Positions 44,547 through 53,718 of a stretch of 64,000 nucleotides of DNA are shown here, one piece after another; the stretch's first letter is position 1, and every line of letters starts with the position of its first letter. This DNA comes from Micromonospora sp. WMMD1102 (GTDB lineage Bacteria > Actinomycetota > Actinomycetes > Mycobacteriales > Micromonosporaceae). The position numbers and the translations under genes are program-made. The stretch lies in NCBI RefSeq assembly GCF_029626265.1, contig NZ_JARUBN010000001.1, positions 6,327,001 to 6,391,000 on the forward strand, read 5' to 3'. The notes under the pieces were generated by a model. That model did no database searches and was not told the DNA's origin. It saw only the letters and a list, made by a program, of their open reading frames with translations.

Positions 44547-45485
44547 GTGCCGGAGACCGATCCGAACCAGCCCGAGACGACCGAGGGCCGAACGGTCGAG
44601 AGCCAGGCCGTCGAGAGCCAGGCCGTCGAGAGCCAGGCCGTCGACGGCCGAGCCGTCCAGGGCGGTGGCGTCGCTGGTGGCGACGTCGGGGGGCCGGCCG
44701 TCGAGGGCCCGTCCGGTGGGTCCGGCCCCAGCCGGCGTACCCGCCGAGCCGGGGTGGCCCGGCACCGGGCCAGCCGGCGGCGGTGGCTGGTCCCCGGACT
44801 GGCCGTGCTGCTCGGCCTGGGCGTGGCCGGGGCGGCGACGGCGGTGGCCGTCCGCGACGACCGGCCGGCCGACCGGGTCTCGGTGGCCGCCGAGGAGTCG
44901 GCCCGGGCCGCCGCCGCACAGCGGGCCGACCGGTCCGCGCGGGATGCCGCCGGCACGCCGAGCACGACCCCGACCGCCACGCCGACGCCGAGCGCCACCG
45001 CGACGCCGACGCCGACCGCCACGCCGAGCCGGAGCGGCGGGTCCGGCAAGGCCAAGGCGGCCAGCCCGACCGCGAGCCGGAAGGCGCCCGCCTGGGTCAA
45101 CCCGATGCCGGGGGCCGCCATCACCTCCTGCTACGGGATGCGCTGGGGAGTGCTGCACGCCGGCATCGACCTGGCGATGCCGGCCGACACCCCGATCCGG
45201 GCCGCCGGCGCCGGCACGGTGGTCGAGGCCGGCTGGGCCTACGCCGGGTACGGCATCTCGGTCGTCGTCGACCACGGCAACGGCTGGCTCACCCACTACG
45301 CCCACCAGAACCGGACCACGGTCGGCGTCGGGGACCGGGTCAAGCCCGGCCAGGTGATCGGGTACGAGGGTTCCACCGGCGACTCCACCGGACCGCACCT
45401 GCACTTCGAGGTGCACGACGGGCTGTGGAACCAGGTCGACCCGGCACCGTGGATGCGGGACCGTGGCGTGGACCTCGGCTGCTGA
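44547..45485 (+). CDS. membrane-anchored M23-family endopeptidase
   Basis: A 312-residue protein with a cytoplasmic head carrying three exact VESQA repeats (15-base units from 44594), one membrane helix (LVPGLAVLLGLGVAGAATAV), and an extracellular linker rich in Thr/Pro/Ala. The complete M23 domain shows the first ligands in VLHAGIDLAMPADTP, GNGWLTHYAHQN, and the intact HxH in TGPHLHFEVHDG. It should cut peptidoglycan cross-links near the membrane. GTG 44547 follows GAAGGGA by six bases; TTG 44499 is less likely. Confidence 0.85.
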   Translation: MPETDPNQPETTEGRTVESQAVESQAVESQAVDGRAVQGGGVAGGDVGGPAVEGPSGGSGPSRRTRRAGVARHRASRRRWLVPGLAVLLGLGVAGAATAVAVRDDRPADRVSVAAEESARAAAAQRADRSARDAAGTPSTTPTATPTPSATATPTPTATPSRSGGSGKAKAASPTASRKAPAWVNPMPGAAITSCYGMRWGVLHAGIDLAMPADTPIRAAGAGTVVEAGWAYAGYGISVVVDHGNGWLTHYAHQNRTTVGVGDRVKPGQVIGYEGSTGDSTGPHLHFEVHDGLWNQVDPAPWMRDRGVDLGC

Positions 45486-45587
45486 GATCGCGGCGTGGCG
45501 CGGGGCTGGCAGCGAACGCCGGGCTGGCTGGGAACGTGGTGGAGCCGGGCCGGCTGAATCCGCCGCCGTCCGTCCGCTGTCGATCTC

Positions 45588-46106
45588 TCAGGCTTCGGGT
45601 CGTTCGCGCGGTCCCTGCTCGACAGGGGTCCGGTGGTCCTTGGCGAGACCGTGCAGCGGGCATGGTTGCCTCGGCTCGCGAGGGCACAGGACCCACAGGT
45701 CGGTCGCGGTCGCCCGGTAGAGGCGGTACGGCGAGGATCCCGTCACGTCGTCCCGGGTCAGCACGGCGCCGCCCCGTTCGCTGGGCCCGGGGTACACCCG
45801 CAGCCCGCGCTCGAGGTCGTCACCCCGCAACTCACCCGCCGTCCCGGACGCGTACAGGGCACGGCCGTGGTAGGGCCGGACGCTCGAGTCGAACACGACG
45901 ATGCTCACGTGCGGGCGGTCGCTGAGATTGCGTGAGTGCACGGCGTCGGTCTGGGAAATCCAGTAGAACTCGCGGAGGCCGGATGCGGCGAAGTAGACCG
46001 GGGAGGTCCAGGGCCGGCCGCTCGGATCGACGGTGCCAAGGGTCAGGAAGGCGTTCGTGTCGAGCAGCCCCCGCGCGTGTACGGCGATATCGTCGGCTGC
46101 CATCAT
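45588..46106 (-). CDS. pyridoxamine 5'-phosphate oxidase-family (PPOX) protein
   Basis: A 172-residue split-barrel flavin-binding protein with ARGLLDTNAFLTLGTVDPSG at the start, RPWTSPVYFAASGLREFYWI in the core strands, and the PPOX-type turn RNLSDRPHVSIVVFDS. Members use FMN or F420 for redox reactions on varied substrates. The specific cofactor is not clear. The gene is isolated, with a 100-base gap on each side and no strong ribosome site; ATG 46103 is an alternative start. Confidence 0.82.
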   Translation of the reverse strand: MMAADDIAVHARGLLDTNAFLTLGTVDPSGRPWTSPVYFAASGLREFYWISQTDAVHSRNLSDRPHVSIVVFDSSVRPYHGRALYASGTAGELRGDDLERGLRVYPGPSERGGAVLTRDDVTGSSPYRLYRATATDLWVLCPREPRQPCPLHGLAKDHRTPVEQGPRERPEA

Positions 46107-46220
46107 GCAGGAAATCGTCCCATCGGACGATCCCGTGCCACAGTCGGCCCTGTGCCGCCTGACGGGCGAACTGGTCGTGCTCGTGGGGCCCCGCCGACGG
46201 CCGTCACCGTCCGGCGATGC

Positions 46221-48626
46221 TCAGAGCTTGTCGATCGGGGCGTGCCGGAGCACCAGCCAGAGCGTCTGGTCGCCGAAGTCGATCTGGGCCCGGGCACCCG
46301 GACCGTGCCCCTCGACCGCGAGCACCCGGCCGAGGCCGTACCGCTGGTGGTTGACCCGGTCCCCGGCGGCGACCTTCGGCGGCTGTCTCAGCTCGCTGGC
46401 GGTGCTGAGCCGGCTGCCGTCGATGCCGAGCCGGGAGGCGAGCTGGGCGGCCTTCGGCGTACCTCCGGAGAAGCCGCCGCCACGATAGGCGCCGGACCGG
46501 TCCTCGGTGCCGGACCGGCCACCCACGCCGCCGCCCGTCCCGGACCAGGAGGTGTAGGCCGCCCCGGTGCGCTCCCAGCGGACCAGGTCGCCCGGCAGCT
46601 CGTCGACGAACCGGGACGGCGGGTTGTAGGACGGCTGCCCCCAGGCCGACCGGGTGACCGCCCGGGACAGGTAGAGCCGCTGGCGGGCCCGGGTGATCCC
46701 CACGTACGCCAGCCGGCGCTCCTCCTCCAGCTCCCGGTTGTCACCGAGGGTCCGCAGGTGCGGGAAGACGCCGTCCTCCAGGCCGGTCAGGAAGACCACC
46801 GGGAACTCGAGCCCCTTGGCGGTGTGCAGGGTCATCAGGGTGACCACGCCCTGATGGTCGGGGTCGTCCGACGGCACCTGGTCGGCGTCGGCGACCAGTG
46901 CGACCTGCTCCAGGAACCCGGCCAGGGTGGCACCCGGCCCGCCCTCGTCGGCCAGCGCCTCCGCCCGCTCGGTGTACTCCCGGGCGACGCTCACCAGCTC
47001 CTGGAGGTTCTCCACCCGGCCGGCGTCCTGCGGGTCGATGCTCTCCTCCAGCTCCCCGAGGTAGCCGGAGCGGGTCAGCACCGCCTCCAGCACCTCCTCG
47101 GGCAGCGCGGTCCCGGCCAGCTCGCGCAGCCCGTCGAGCAACGCGACGAACTCGGCGATCGCGTTGGCCGAGCGGATCGAGATGCCCGGTGCCTCGGCCG
47201 CCCGGCGCAGTGCGGCACCGAACGAGATGCGGTCCCGGCTGGCCAGCGCCTCGACGCAGGCCTCGGCCCGGTCGCCGATGCCCCGGCGAGGGGTGTTCAG
47301 GATGCGCCGGATGCTGACCGTGTCGTCGTCGTTCACCACCGCGCGCAGGTAGGCCAGGGCGTCCCGGACCTCCTTGCGCTCGTAGAACCGGACCCCGCCG
47401 ACGACCTTGTAGGGCAACCCGACCCGGATGAAGACCTCTTCGAAGACCCGGGACTGCGCGTTGGTGCGGTAGAAGACCGCCACGTCGCCGGGGCGGGCCG
47501 CGCGGGCGTCGCAGAGCCGGTCGATCTCCCGACCCACCCAGTCCGCCTCGGCGTGCTCGGTGTCGGCGACATAACCGACGATCTGCTCCCCCGCCCCCTC
47601 CTCGCTCCACAGCCGCTTCGGCTTGCGCGAGCTGTTCCGCTCGATCACCGCGTTGGCCGCGTTCAGGATGGTCTGGGTGGAGCGGTAGTTCTGTTCCAGC
47701 AGGATCGTCCGGGCGTCGGTGAAGTCGCGCTCGAACTCCAGGATGTTCCGGATGGTGGCGCCCCGGAACGCGTAGATCGACTGGTCGGCGTCGCCGACCA
47801 CGCACAGCTCGGCCGGCTCGACCCCTTCGGTGCCGCCGACCAGCTCCTTGACCAGGGTGTACTGCGCGTGGTTGGTGTCCTGGTATTCGTCGACGAGCAC
47901 GTGCCGGAACCGGCGCCGGTAACTCTCCGCGACGTGCGGGTGTGACTGGAGCAGGTGCACCGTGGTCATGATCAAATCGTCGAAGTCCAGCGCGTGCGCC
48001 TCGGTCAGCCGCCGCTGGTAGAGCGTGTACGCCTCGGCCAGCGCCCGCTCGTTCGGCCCCTTCGCCCGGTCGGCGAAGGTCTCCGGGTCGACAAGCTCGT
48101 TCTTCAGGTTCGACACCTGGGTGGTCAGACCGCGCGCCGGATAGCGCTTCGGGTCGAGGTCAAGCTCCCGGGTGACCAACTGCATCAGCCGGCGCGAGTC
48201 GTCGGCGTCGTAGATCGAGAACGTCGACTTCAGCCCGGCGTGCTCGTGCTCGGCCCGCAGGATGCGTACGCAGGCGGAGTGGAAGGTCGACACCCACATC
48301 AGCCGGGCCCTCGGCCCGACCAGCGCGGCGACCCGCTCCTTCATCTCCCCGGCCGCCTTGTTGGTGAAGGTGATCGCGATGATCTGCCCCGGGTGCACGT
48401 CCCGGGCGGCGAGCAGATAGGCGATCCGGTGGGCCAGCACCCGGGTCTTGCCCGAGCCGGCACCCGCCACGATCAGCAGCGGCGACCCGGAGTGGGTCAC
48501 CGCGTCCCGTTGTGGCCCGTTCAGCCCGGCCAGCAGGGCCTGCGGGTCTAGGCCGGGCGGCCGGTGCCGCGGCGCGTCCTGGGTCGGCGGGACGGAGGGC
48601 GGCGGGGGTTCGAAGAGAGCATGCAT
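46221..48626 (-). CDS. pcrA: ATP-dependent DNA helicase of the UvrD/PcrA family
   Basis: An 801-residue SF1A 3'-5' helicase. The Q motif and Walker A (LNGPQRDAVTHS, then VAGAGSGKTRVLAHRIA), motif II (FRHVLVDEYQDTNHAQY), motif III (CVVGDADQSIYAFRGA), motif IV (LEQNYRS), motif V (VTLMTLHTAKGLEFPVVFL) and motif VI (EERRLAYVGITRAR) are all present. The C-terminal 100 residues include the Tudor-like end (VAAGDRVNHQRYGLGRVLAV) that contacts RNA polymerase in relatives. It is full length. It acts in nucleotide-excision repair and in clearing replication-transcription conflicts. Confidence 0.95.
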   Translation of the reverse strand: MHALFEPPPPSVPPTQDAPRHRPPGLDPQALLAGLNGPQRDAVTHSGSPLLIVAGAGSGKTRVLAHRIAYLLAARDVHPGQIIAITFTNKAAGEMKERVAALVGPRARLMWVSTFHSACVRILRAEHEHAGLKSTFSIYDADDSRRLMQLVTRELDLDPKRYPARGLTTQVSNLKNELVDPETFADRAKGPNERALAEAYTLYQRRLTEAHALDFDDLIMTTVHLLQSHPHVAESYRRRFRHVLVDEYQDTNHAQYTLVKELVGGTEGVEPAELCVVGDADQSIYAFRGATIRNILEFERDFTDARTILLEQNYRSTQTILNAANAVIERNSSRKPKRLWSEEGAGEQIVGYVADTEHAEADWVGREIDRLCDARAARPGDVAVFYRTNAQSRVFEEVFIRVGLPYKVVGGVRFYERKEVRDALAYLRAVVNDDDTVSIRRILNTPRRGIGDRAEACVEALASRDRISFGAALRRAAEAPGISIRSANAIAEFVALLDGLRELAGTALPEEVLEAVLTRSGYLGELEESIDPQDAGRVENLQELVSVAREYTERAEALADEGGPGATLAGFLEQVALVADADQVPSDDPDHQGVVTLMTLHTAKGLEFPVVFLTGLEDGVFPHLRTLGDNRELEEERRLAYVGITRARQRLYLSRAVTRSAWGQPSYNPPSRFVDELPGDLVRWERTGAAYTSWSGTGGGVGGRSGTEDRSGAYRGGGFSGGTPKAAQLASRLGIDGSRLSTASELRQPPKVAAGDRVNHQRYGLGRVLAVEGHGPGARAQIDFGDQTLWLVLRHAPIDKL

Positions 48627-48690
48627 CGCCTCGCGAGTCTATGCCGCCGGGCGGACAACCTACGCACGGCGCCGCCCAGCCCCTGAGGTG

Positions 48691-48754
48691 CAGGTGTAAG
48701 GAAGGGCCCCTTCTTATGCAGAAAACGATATGAAGGGGCCCTTCCTTACACCTG
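48691..48754. repeat. dispersed TAAGGAAGGGCCC element, copy 3
   Basis: A perfect 23-bp inverted repeat (arms 48691-48713 and 48732-48754, core GTAAGGAAGGGCCCCTTC) with an 18-base loop. It lies upstream of pcrA and upstream of the chorismate mutase promoter, between divergent genes, so it is not a terminator of either. This suggests an independent dispersed element. Confidence 0.8.
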
Positions 48755-48788
48755 TGCACCGGCCGGTTCCCGGGCTTCGGCAATGCGC

Positions 48789-48817
48789 TTGCCAAGACAT
48801 CGCTGGCTGGGCATACT
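48789..48817 (+). promoter_or_regulatory. promoter of the chorismate mutase leader
   Basis: TTGCCA (48789-48794) and CATACT (48812-48817) are spaced by 17 bases, a good sigma-70-type match. The expected start of transcription, six to seven bases on, falls on the GTG of the leader peptide at 48824, implying a leaderless message. Confidence 0.6.
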
Positions 48818-48823
48818 CAAGCC

Positions 48824-48892
48824 GTGATCCATCGGGCGCAGTCCTACTTTTACTACAGCTCCGGGAGTCCGGCAGCCGTGGGTCGCGCCTGA
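48824..48892 (+). CDS. aromatic amino-acid leader peptide of chorismate mutase
   Basis: A 22-codon frame GTG to TGA that reads VIHRAQSYFYYSSGSPAAVG, then RA. Codons 8-11 are Tyr-Phe-Tyr-Tyr. It starts where the promoter predicts the RNA to begin and is followed 12 bases later by an intrinsic-terminator hairpin, and then by the chorismate mutase gene. This is the layout of a transcription attenuator: ribosome stalling at the four aromatic codons when charged tRNA-Tyr or tRNA-Phe is scarce would prevent terminator formation. The leader peptide itself probably has no other role. Confidence 0.65.
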   Translation: MIHRAQSYFYYSSGSPAAVGRA

Positions 48893-48903
48893 ACATGACC
48901 TAC

Positions 48904-48936
48904 GAAAGCCCCGGGCTCCTGGAGCCCGGGGCTTTT
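48904..48936 (+). terminator. attenuator terminator before chorismate mutase
   Basis: AAAGCCCCGGGCTCC (48905-48919) pairs with GGAGCCCGGGGCTTT (48921-48935), followed by a T and C. The upstream leader stretch AGCTCCGGGAG (48857-48867) is partly complementary to the left arm and could form the competing antiterminator. Confidence 0.7.
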
Positions 48937-48983
48937 CGCGTCGGGATCCAGGCACCGGGGCCCTGTCTGGCAAGGAGGACCCC

Positions 48984-49313
48984 ATGGCGGCAGAGGTGGC
49001 AGCGAAGGTGGCAGAGCTTCCCGTCGAGCCGAACGGCACCGAGCCCGGGACCGGGACGAGCGCGCCGGACGCCTCGGAGCACATCCTCGGGCTGCGGGAC
49101 CGGATCGACCAGATCGACCGGGAACTGATCGCCCTCTGGCAGGAGCGCGCCGCGCTCTCCCAGCAGGTCGGCCGGACCCGGATGGCCTCCGGCGGCACCC
49201 GGCTCGTCCTCGCCCGGGAGCGCGAGATCGTGGACCGGTTCCGCGAGGCGCTCGGCGCGGACGGCACCCAGCTCGCCCTGCTGCTGCTCAGGGCGGGTCG
49301 CGGTCCGCTGTAG
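48984..49313 (+). CDS. chorismate mutase (AroQ type)
   Basis: A 109-residue protein. Residues about 33-105 carry the all-helical AroQ fold: ILGLRDRIDQIDRELIALWQ with the first catalytic Arg, ERAALSQQVGRTRMASGG, and REREIVDRFREALG. It converts chorismate to prephenate, the branch point to Phe and Tyr, which fits the Tyr/Phe leader upstream. A 30-residue Ala/Glu/Gly-rich head precedes the domain. AAGGAGG lies six bases before the ATG. Its last codons and stop fall in a 49-base tandem duplication. Confidence 0.88.
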   Translation: MAAEVAAKVAELPVEPNGTEPGTGTSAPDASEHILGLRDRIDQIDRELIALWQERAALSQQVGRTRMASGGTRLVLAREREIVDRFREALGADGTQLALLLLRAGRGPL

Positions 49314-49386
49314 GGCCGACAGGCCCGCACGCCGCGACAGGGCGGGTCGCGGTCCGCTGTAGAGCGGCAGGCCCGCAACCGGGGAC
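49289..49386. repeat. 49-base tandem duplication spanning the chorismate mutase stop codon
   Basis: CAGGGCGGGTCGCGGTCCGC at 49289 recurs at 49338, followed in both units by TGTAG and a GGCCCGC segment. The second unit differs at several positions. The first contains the gene's stop; the second is non-coding. Confidence 0.7.
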
Positions 49387-49504
49387 AGACGCGAGCCCGG
49401 GACGCCGGCCGCGTGGATGGCGGCCCGCGCCCCGGGCACTGAGGAGGCGTTCTTCTAGCACCGGTGGTTGGCCGGGTCAGGCACACCACCGGCGTCTGTG
49501 CGGG

Positions 49505-50530
49505 CTACTCGACCGCGTGCACCACGTTCCGTACCTCGGCGAAGTGGCAGGCGCTCGGGTGCGCCGAGCGGTCCCGCTGCACCAGCGCCGGCTCCTCGGC
49601 GGCGCAGATGTCCTGTGCCTTCCAGCACCGGGTGCGGAACCGGCAGCCGGACGGCGGGTTGGCCGGCGACGGCACGTCGCCCTCCAGGACGATCTGGTCC
49701 CGCTGGCCGCGCAGGGTCGGGTCCGGCACCGGCACCGCCGAGAGCAGCGCCTGGGTGTACGGATGCGTCGGCCGCTCGTAGATCTCGTCCTCGACGCCGA
49801 TCTCGACGATCTTGCCGAGGTACATCACCGCGACCCGGTCGGCGATGTGCCGGACCACCGACAGGTCGTGCGCGATGAAGACGTACGACAGCCCCAGTTC
49901 GTCCTGCAACCGCTCCAGCAGGTTGATCACCTGGGCCTGGATCGACACGTCGAGCGCCGAGACCGGCTCGTCGCAGACGATGATCTCCGGCTGGAGCGCC
50001 AGCGCCCGGGCGATCCCGATCCGCTGCCGCTGGCCGCCGGAGAACTGGTGCGGATAGCGGTTGATGTGCTCCGGGTTCAACCCGACCAGGTCGAGCAGTT
50101 CCCGGACCCGCCGCTTCCGATCACCGGCCGGTGCCACCTCCGGGTGGATCTCGAACGGCTCGCCGATGATGTCGCCGACGGTCATCCGCGGGTTCAACGA
50201 GGTGTACGGGTCCTGCAACACCATCTGGATGTTGCGCCGGGCCTTGCGCAGCTCGTTGCCGGCCAGCCGGGTCATGTCCTGACCCCGGACGTTGATCGCG
50301 CCACTCGTCGGCTTCTCCAGCCCGACCAGCAGCTTGGCCAGCGTCGACTTGCCGCAGCCGGACTCGCCCACCACGCCGAGGGTCTCGCCCCGGCGCAGTT
50401 GCAGGTCGATGCCGTCGACCGCGCGTACCGCACCGATCTTCTTCTGGAAGACGATGCCCCGGGTGATCGGGAAGTGCTTGACCAGCTCCCGGGTCTCCAG
50501 CACGACCTCGTTACCTGACGGCTGGCTCAT
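49505..50530 (-). CDS. oligopeptide ABC transporter ATPase (OppF/DppF type), second operon
   Basis: A 341-residue ATPase with Walker [14 protein letters not shown]-loop [17 protein letters not shown], signature [16 protein letters not shown], Walker [15 protein letters not shown], and the C-terminal oligo_HPY Cys motif ([15 protein letters not shown]). It is closely similar to the product of 23625-24695. It is the last gene of the operon and overlaps the OppD-type gene by 20 bases. Confidence 0.93.
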   Translation of the reverse strand: MSQPSGNEVVLETRELVKHFPITRGIVFQKKIGAVRAVDGIDLQLRRGETLGVVGESGCGKSTLAKLLVGLEKPTSGAINVRGQDMTRLAGNELRKARRNIQMVLQDPYTSLNPRMTVGDIIGEPFEIHPEVAPAGDRKRRVRELLDLVGLNPEHINRYPHQFSGGQRQRIGIARALALQPEIIVCDEPVSALDVSIQAQVINLLERLQDELGLSYVFIAHDLSVVRHIADRVAVMYLGKIVEIGVEDEIYERPTHPYTQALLSAVPVPDPTLRGQRDQIVLEGDVPSPANPPSGCRFRTRCWKAQDICAAEEPALVQRDRSAHPSACHFAEVRNVVHAVE

Positions 50531-51557
50531 CGCCGACCACCTCCGTCCAGAAATGGCACCGCGCGGTACGGCCCGGGGCCACGTCGTACTGCGGCGGGGC
50601 CGGGTCGACCCGGCAGGCGTCGCGGGCGTACGCGCACCGGGGGTGGAACGGGCAGCCGGCCGGGATCCGGGTCAGGTTCGGCGGCAGGCCCTTGATCACG
50701 TTGAGCTGCTGCCCCTTGAGGTCGAGCCGGGGAATCGACTCCAGCAGCGCCTTGGTGTAGGGGTGCGCCGGCCGGGCGTAGATGTCCAGCACCGGCGCTT
50801 CCTCGACGACCTTGCCGGCGTACATCACCGAGATCCGGTCGGCCACGTCGGCGACCACACCCATGTCGTGGGTGATCAGGATCAGGCCCATGTTCCGTTC
50901 CCGCCGCAGCTCGGCGAGGAGGTTCATGATCTGGGCCTGCACCGTCACGTCCAGCGCGGTGGTCGGCTCGTCGGCGATCAGCACCTTCGGGTCCAGCGCC
51001 AGCGCCATCGCGATCATGACGCGCTGCCGCATGCCGCCGGAGAACTGGTGCGGATAGTCGTTGATCCGCTGCCTGGCGGCCGGGATCTTGACCAAGTCGA
51101 GCAGCTCGATCGAGCGCTTCTTCGCGTCGCCCCGGGACATCCCGCGATGCACCCGGAACAGCTCGGCGAGCTGGAACCCGACCGAGAAGACCGGGTTCAG
51201 CGCGGAGAGCGCGTCCTGGAAGATCATCGCGATGTGGTTGGCGCGTACCCTGCGGCGCTGCTCCTCGGCGAGCTTGAGCAGGTCGACGCCGCGGTAGCGG
51301 ATCGCACCGCCGGTGACGAAGCCGGGCGGCGAGTCGAGGATGCCCATGATCGCCTGGGCGGTGACGGACTTGCCGCAACCCGACTCACCGAGGATCGCCA
51401 GCGTCTCGCCGGGATCCAGGTGCAGGTCCACCCCGTTGATCGCGCGGGCGATCCCGACCTGGGTACGGAACTCGACGTGCAGACCCTCGACCTCGAGCAG
51501 CCGGGCGGACGAGTCCAACCCGGGCAGGACGTCGATCTCTGCCTTGATATCGGTCAT
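50511..51557 (-). CDS. oligopeptide ABC transporter ATPase (OppD/DppD type), second operon
   Basis: A 348-residue ATPase with Walker [14 protein letters not shown]-loop [15 protein letters not shown], signature [14 protein letters not shown], Walker [14 protein letters not shown], and [14 protein letters not shown] in the C-terminal domain. It is paralogous to the product of 22595-23638. It starts seven bases after the permease gene stop. Confidence 0.93.
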   Translation of the reverse strand: MTDIKAEIDVLPGLDSSARLLEVEGLHVEFRTQVGIARAINGVDLHLDPGETLAILGESGCGKSVTAQAIMGILDSPPGFVTGGAIRYRGVDLLKLAEEQRRRVRANHIAMIFQDALSALNPVFSVGFQLAELFRVHRGMSRGDAKKRSIELLDLVKIPAARQRINDYPHQFSGGMRQRVMIAMALALDPKVLIADEPTTALDVTVQAQIMNLLAELRRERNMGLILITHDMGVVADVADRISVMYAGKVVEEAPVLDIYARPAHPYTKALLESIPRLDLKGQQLNVIKGLPPNLTRIPAGCPFHPRCAYARDACRVDPAPPQYDVAPGRTARCHFWTEVVGDEPAVR

Positions 51558-51564
51558 GGTCAGC

Positions 51565-52500
51565 TCACCGCAGCCTCGGGTCGAAGGCGTCGCGGATCGC
51601 GTCGCCGAGCATGATGAACGCCAGCACGGTCAGGGCCAGGAAGACCGACGGCCAGACCAGCGGGGTGGCCGTCTCCCGGACGTACGGCGCCGCCGTGGAG
51701 ATGTCGATCCCCCAGGAGATGGCGTTGCCGCGCAGGCCGACACCGAGGAACGTCAGGGTCGCCTCGGTGGCGATGTTGACGCCCAGCAGGATGGTGAGCA
51801 CGACCACGAAGGGCGCGGCGGCGTTCGGCAGGATGTGCCGGAACATCAGCCGGGCGGGACTCGCGCCCAACATCCGGGCCGCCGCCACGTAGTCCTGGCT
51901 CTTGGCCGAGATCACCGACGAACGCATGATCCGGGCCCCGGTGGTCCAGGTCAGCACGCCGAGGGTGAAGACCACCGCCCAGAAGCCCGAGTTCTGCGGG
52001 TCGGCGGAGAGCCGCCGGGCCAGCACGATCGCCGCGAGCAGGGTGGGGATGCCCAGCACGATGTCGATGCCGCGGGCCAGCAGGGCGTCGATCCAGCCGC
52101 CGAAGTAGCCGGCCGCCATCCCGACGACCAGGCCGATCACCCCGGCGATGATGGTCGCGAAGAGCCCGATCAGCACCGAGTTGCGGGCGCCGTGGATGGT
52201 CCGGGCGTAGACGTCGCAGCCCTGGAAGTTGTAGCCGAAGATCGCCGAGCCGCTTGGACCCTGGTGCTGCCTCGACAGCGCGCACGAGTCCGGGTCGGCC
52301 GAGGTGAACAGGCCCGGGAAGGCCGCCATCACCACGACCAGGACGACCAGGACGGCGGCGGCCCAGAAGATCCAGTTGCGCCGCAGGTCCTCCCAGGCGT
52401 CGCCGGTCAGACTGCGCGGCTTCTCCTGGCCGCTCTCCGGCGCCGGCACACCGGCGTCGGCGGGTATCTCCGCCTTGGCGGTGGATTCGATGTTACTCAT
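51565..52500 (-). CDS. oligopeptide ABC transporter permease (OppC/DppC type), second operon
   Basis: A 311-residue permease. The cytoplasmic tail KPRSLTGDAWEDLRRNWIFW corresponds almost word for word to the paralog at 21658. The extracellular loop has two cysteines. The EAA loop is SQDYVAAARMLGASPARLMF followed by RHILPNAAAPFVV. The ATG at 52500 has only a modest ribosome site. A 177-base spacer rich in GGTCCG/CCGGTGCACC repeats separates it from the OppB-type gene, unlike the 13-base spacer in the first operon. Confidence 0.92.
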   Translation of the reverse strand: MSNIESTAKAEIPADAGVPAPESGQEKPRSLTGDAWEDLRRNWIFWAAAVLVVLVVVMAAFPGLFTSADPDSCALSRQHQGPSGSAIFGYNFQGCDVYARTIHGARNSVLIGLFATIIAGVIGLVVGMAAGYFGGWIDALLARGIDIVLGIPTLLAAIVLARRLSADPQNSGFWAVVFTLGVLTWTTGARIMRSSVISAKSQDYVAAARMLGASPARLMFRHILPNAAAPFVVVLTILLGVNIATEATLTFLGVGLRGNAISWGIDISTAAPYVRETATPLVWPSVFLALTVLAFIMLGDAIRDAFDPRLR

Positions 52501-52677
52501 CGGGCGCCTCGCTCACTCATGCCCGCCACCTCGCTACGCTCCGCGCCGCCATCAGGCACGTCCACGCTGAGCCGACCGGTCCGCTCGTTTCGTTTACTGG
52601 TTCGCCCGGTCCGACGACCGGTCCGTTCGGTCCGCCGTCCGGTGCACCGGACGGGTGCACCGGGTCGCTGGTTCCGC

Positions 52678-53604
52678 TCACTCATAGCGGATCCTCGGGT
52701 CGAGTACCGCGTACAGCAGATCGACCACCAGGTTGACCACCAGGAAGACGATCACCAGCATGCTGACGAAGCCGACCACCAGCGGGCCGTCCTCGGTGCG
52801 GATGCCACGGAACAGGTTGAACCCCACGCCCGGGATGTTGAACACGCCCTCGGTGACGATCGCCCCGGCCATCAGGTTGCCGAGGTCGACGCCGATCAGC
52901 GTGACGACCGGGATCAGCGAGTTGCGCAGTACGTGCACGCCGATCACCCGCCGGTTCGCGAGCCCCTTGGCCCGGGCGGTACGCACGTAGTCCGACCGGA
53001 GGTTCTCCGCCACCGACGCCCGGGTCACCCGTAGCTCGGTGGCGATCACCAGGCAGGCCAGCACCACCGCCGGCAGGATCAGTTGATAGAAGCCGGGATC
53101 CGCTCCGGCCGTGGCCGGGAACCACTTGAGCTGCACGCCGAAGAGGAGCTGGGCCAGCGGGGCCAGCACCACGATCGGCAGCGAGAGCAGGATCAGCGTG
53201 ATGACAAGCGTGGTGTTGTCGAAGGCACCGCCGCGCCGGATTCCGGAGACGATGCCGGCGACGACGGCGACAAGCGCCGAGATGATGATCGCGAATACCG
53301 CGAGCCGGATCGTCACCGGCCAGGCCTGGGCCATCATCTCGCTGATCTTCCGGTTGGTCAGCGAGATGCCGAAGTCCCCGGTCAGCAGGCCGCGCATGTA
53401 GTGGCCATATTGGAGGATGAAGGGATCGTCCAGATGGTACCTTTCGGTGAGCACCTGCCGGACGTTCTCCGTCAGCGGACGCTCACCCGCCAGGGCCTGG
53501 AGCGGGTCGTCCTGGTTGGCGAACATCAGCGCGTACACGATGAAGGTGGCCCCGAAGAACGTCAGGACCCCTTGCAGCACGCGCCGCACGAAGTAGCGGA
53601 ACAT
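52678..53604 (-). CDS. oligopeptide ABC transporter permease (OppB/DppB type), second operon
   Basis: A 308-residue six-helix permease beginning MFRYFVRRVLQGVLTFFGAT. The EAA loop reads SDYVRTARAKGLANRRVIG, followed by VLRNSLIPVVTL and GVFNIPGVGFNLFRGIRTED, as in the first operon. It pairs with the OppC-type permease. Confidence 0.92.
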   Translation of the reverse strand: MFRYFVRRVLQGVLTFFGATFIVYALMFANQDDPLQALAGERPLTENVRQVLTERYHLDDPFILQYGHYMRGLLTGDFGISLTNRKISEMMAQAWPVTIRLAVFAIIISALVAVVAGIVSGIRRGGAFDNTTLVITLILLSLPIVVLAPLAQLLFGVQLKWFPATAGADPGFYQLILPAVVLACLVIATELRVTRASVAENLRSDYVRTARAKGLANRRVIGVHVLRNSLIPVVTLIGVDLGNLMAGAIVTEGVFNIPGVGFNLFRGIRTEDGPLVVGFVSMLVIVFLVVNLVVDLLYAVLDPRIRYE

Positions 53605-53718
53605 ATCAGTCCTTAGCGATACGAGCGTCGGCGACTGCCTGGTGGGCAGCGGACCGTGATGCTCACGGTAGCGACCGCAGCCTCACCGGTCCCGGTCACC
53701 GGGGCCGGTGAGGCTCGT

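Noticed and set aside
52501..52677. Repeat-rich spacer between the second-operon permease genes as a possible small gene or attachment site
   Set aside because: It contains short GGTCCG and GGTGCACC repeats, but no open frame with a ribosome site and no matching partner repeat elsewhere in the window.
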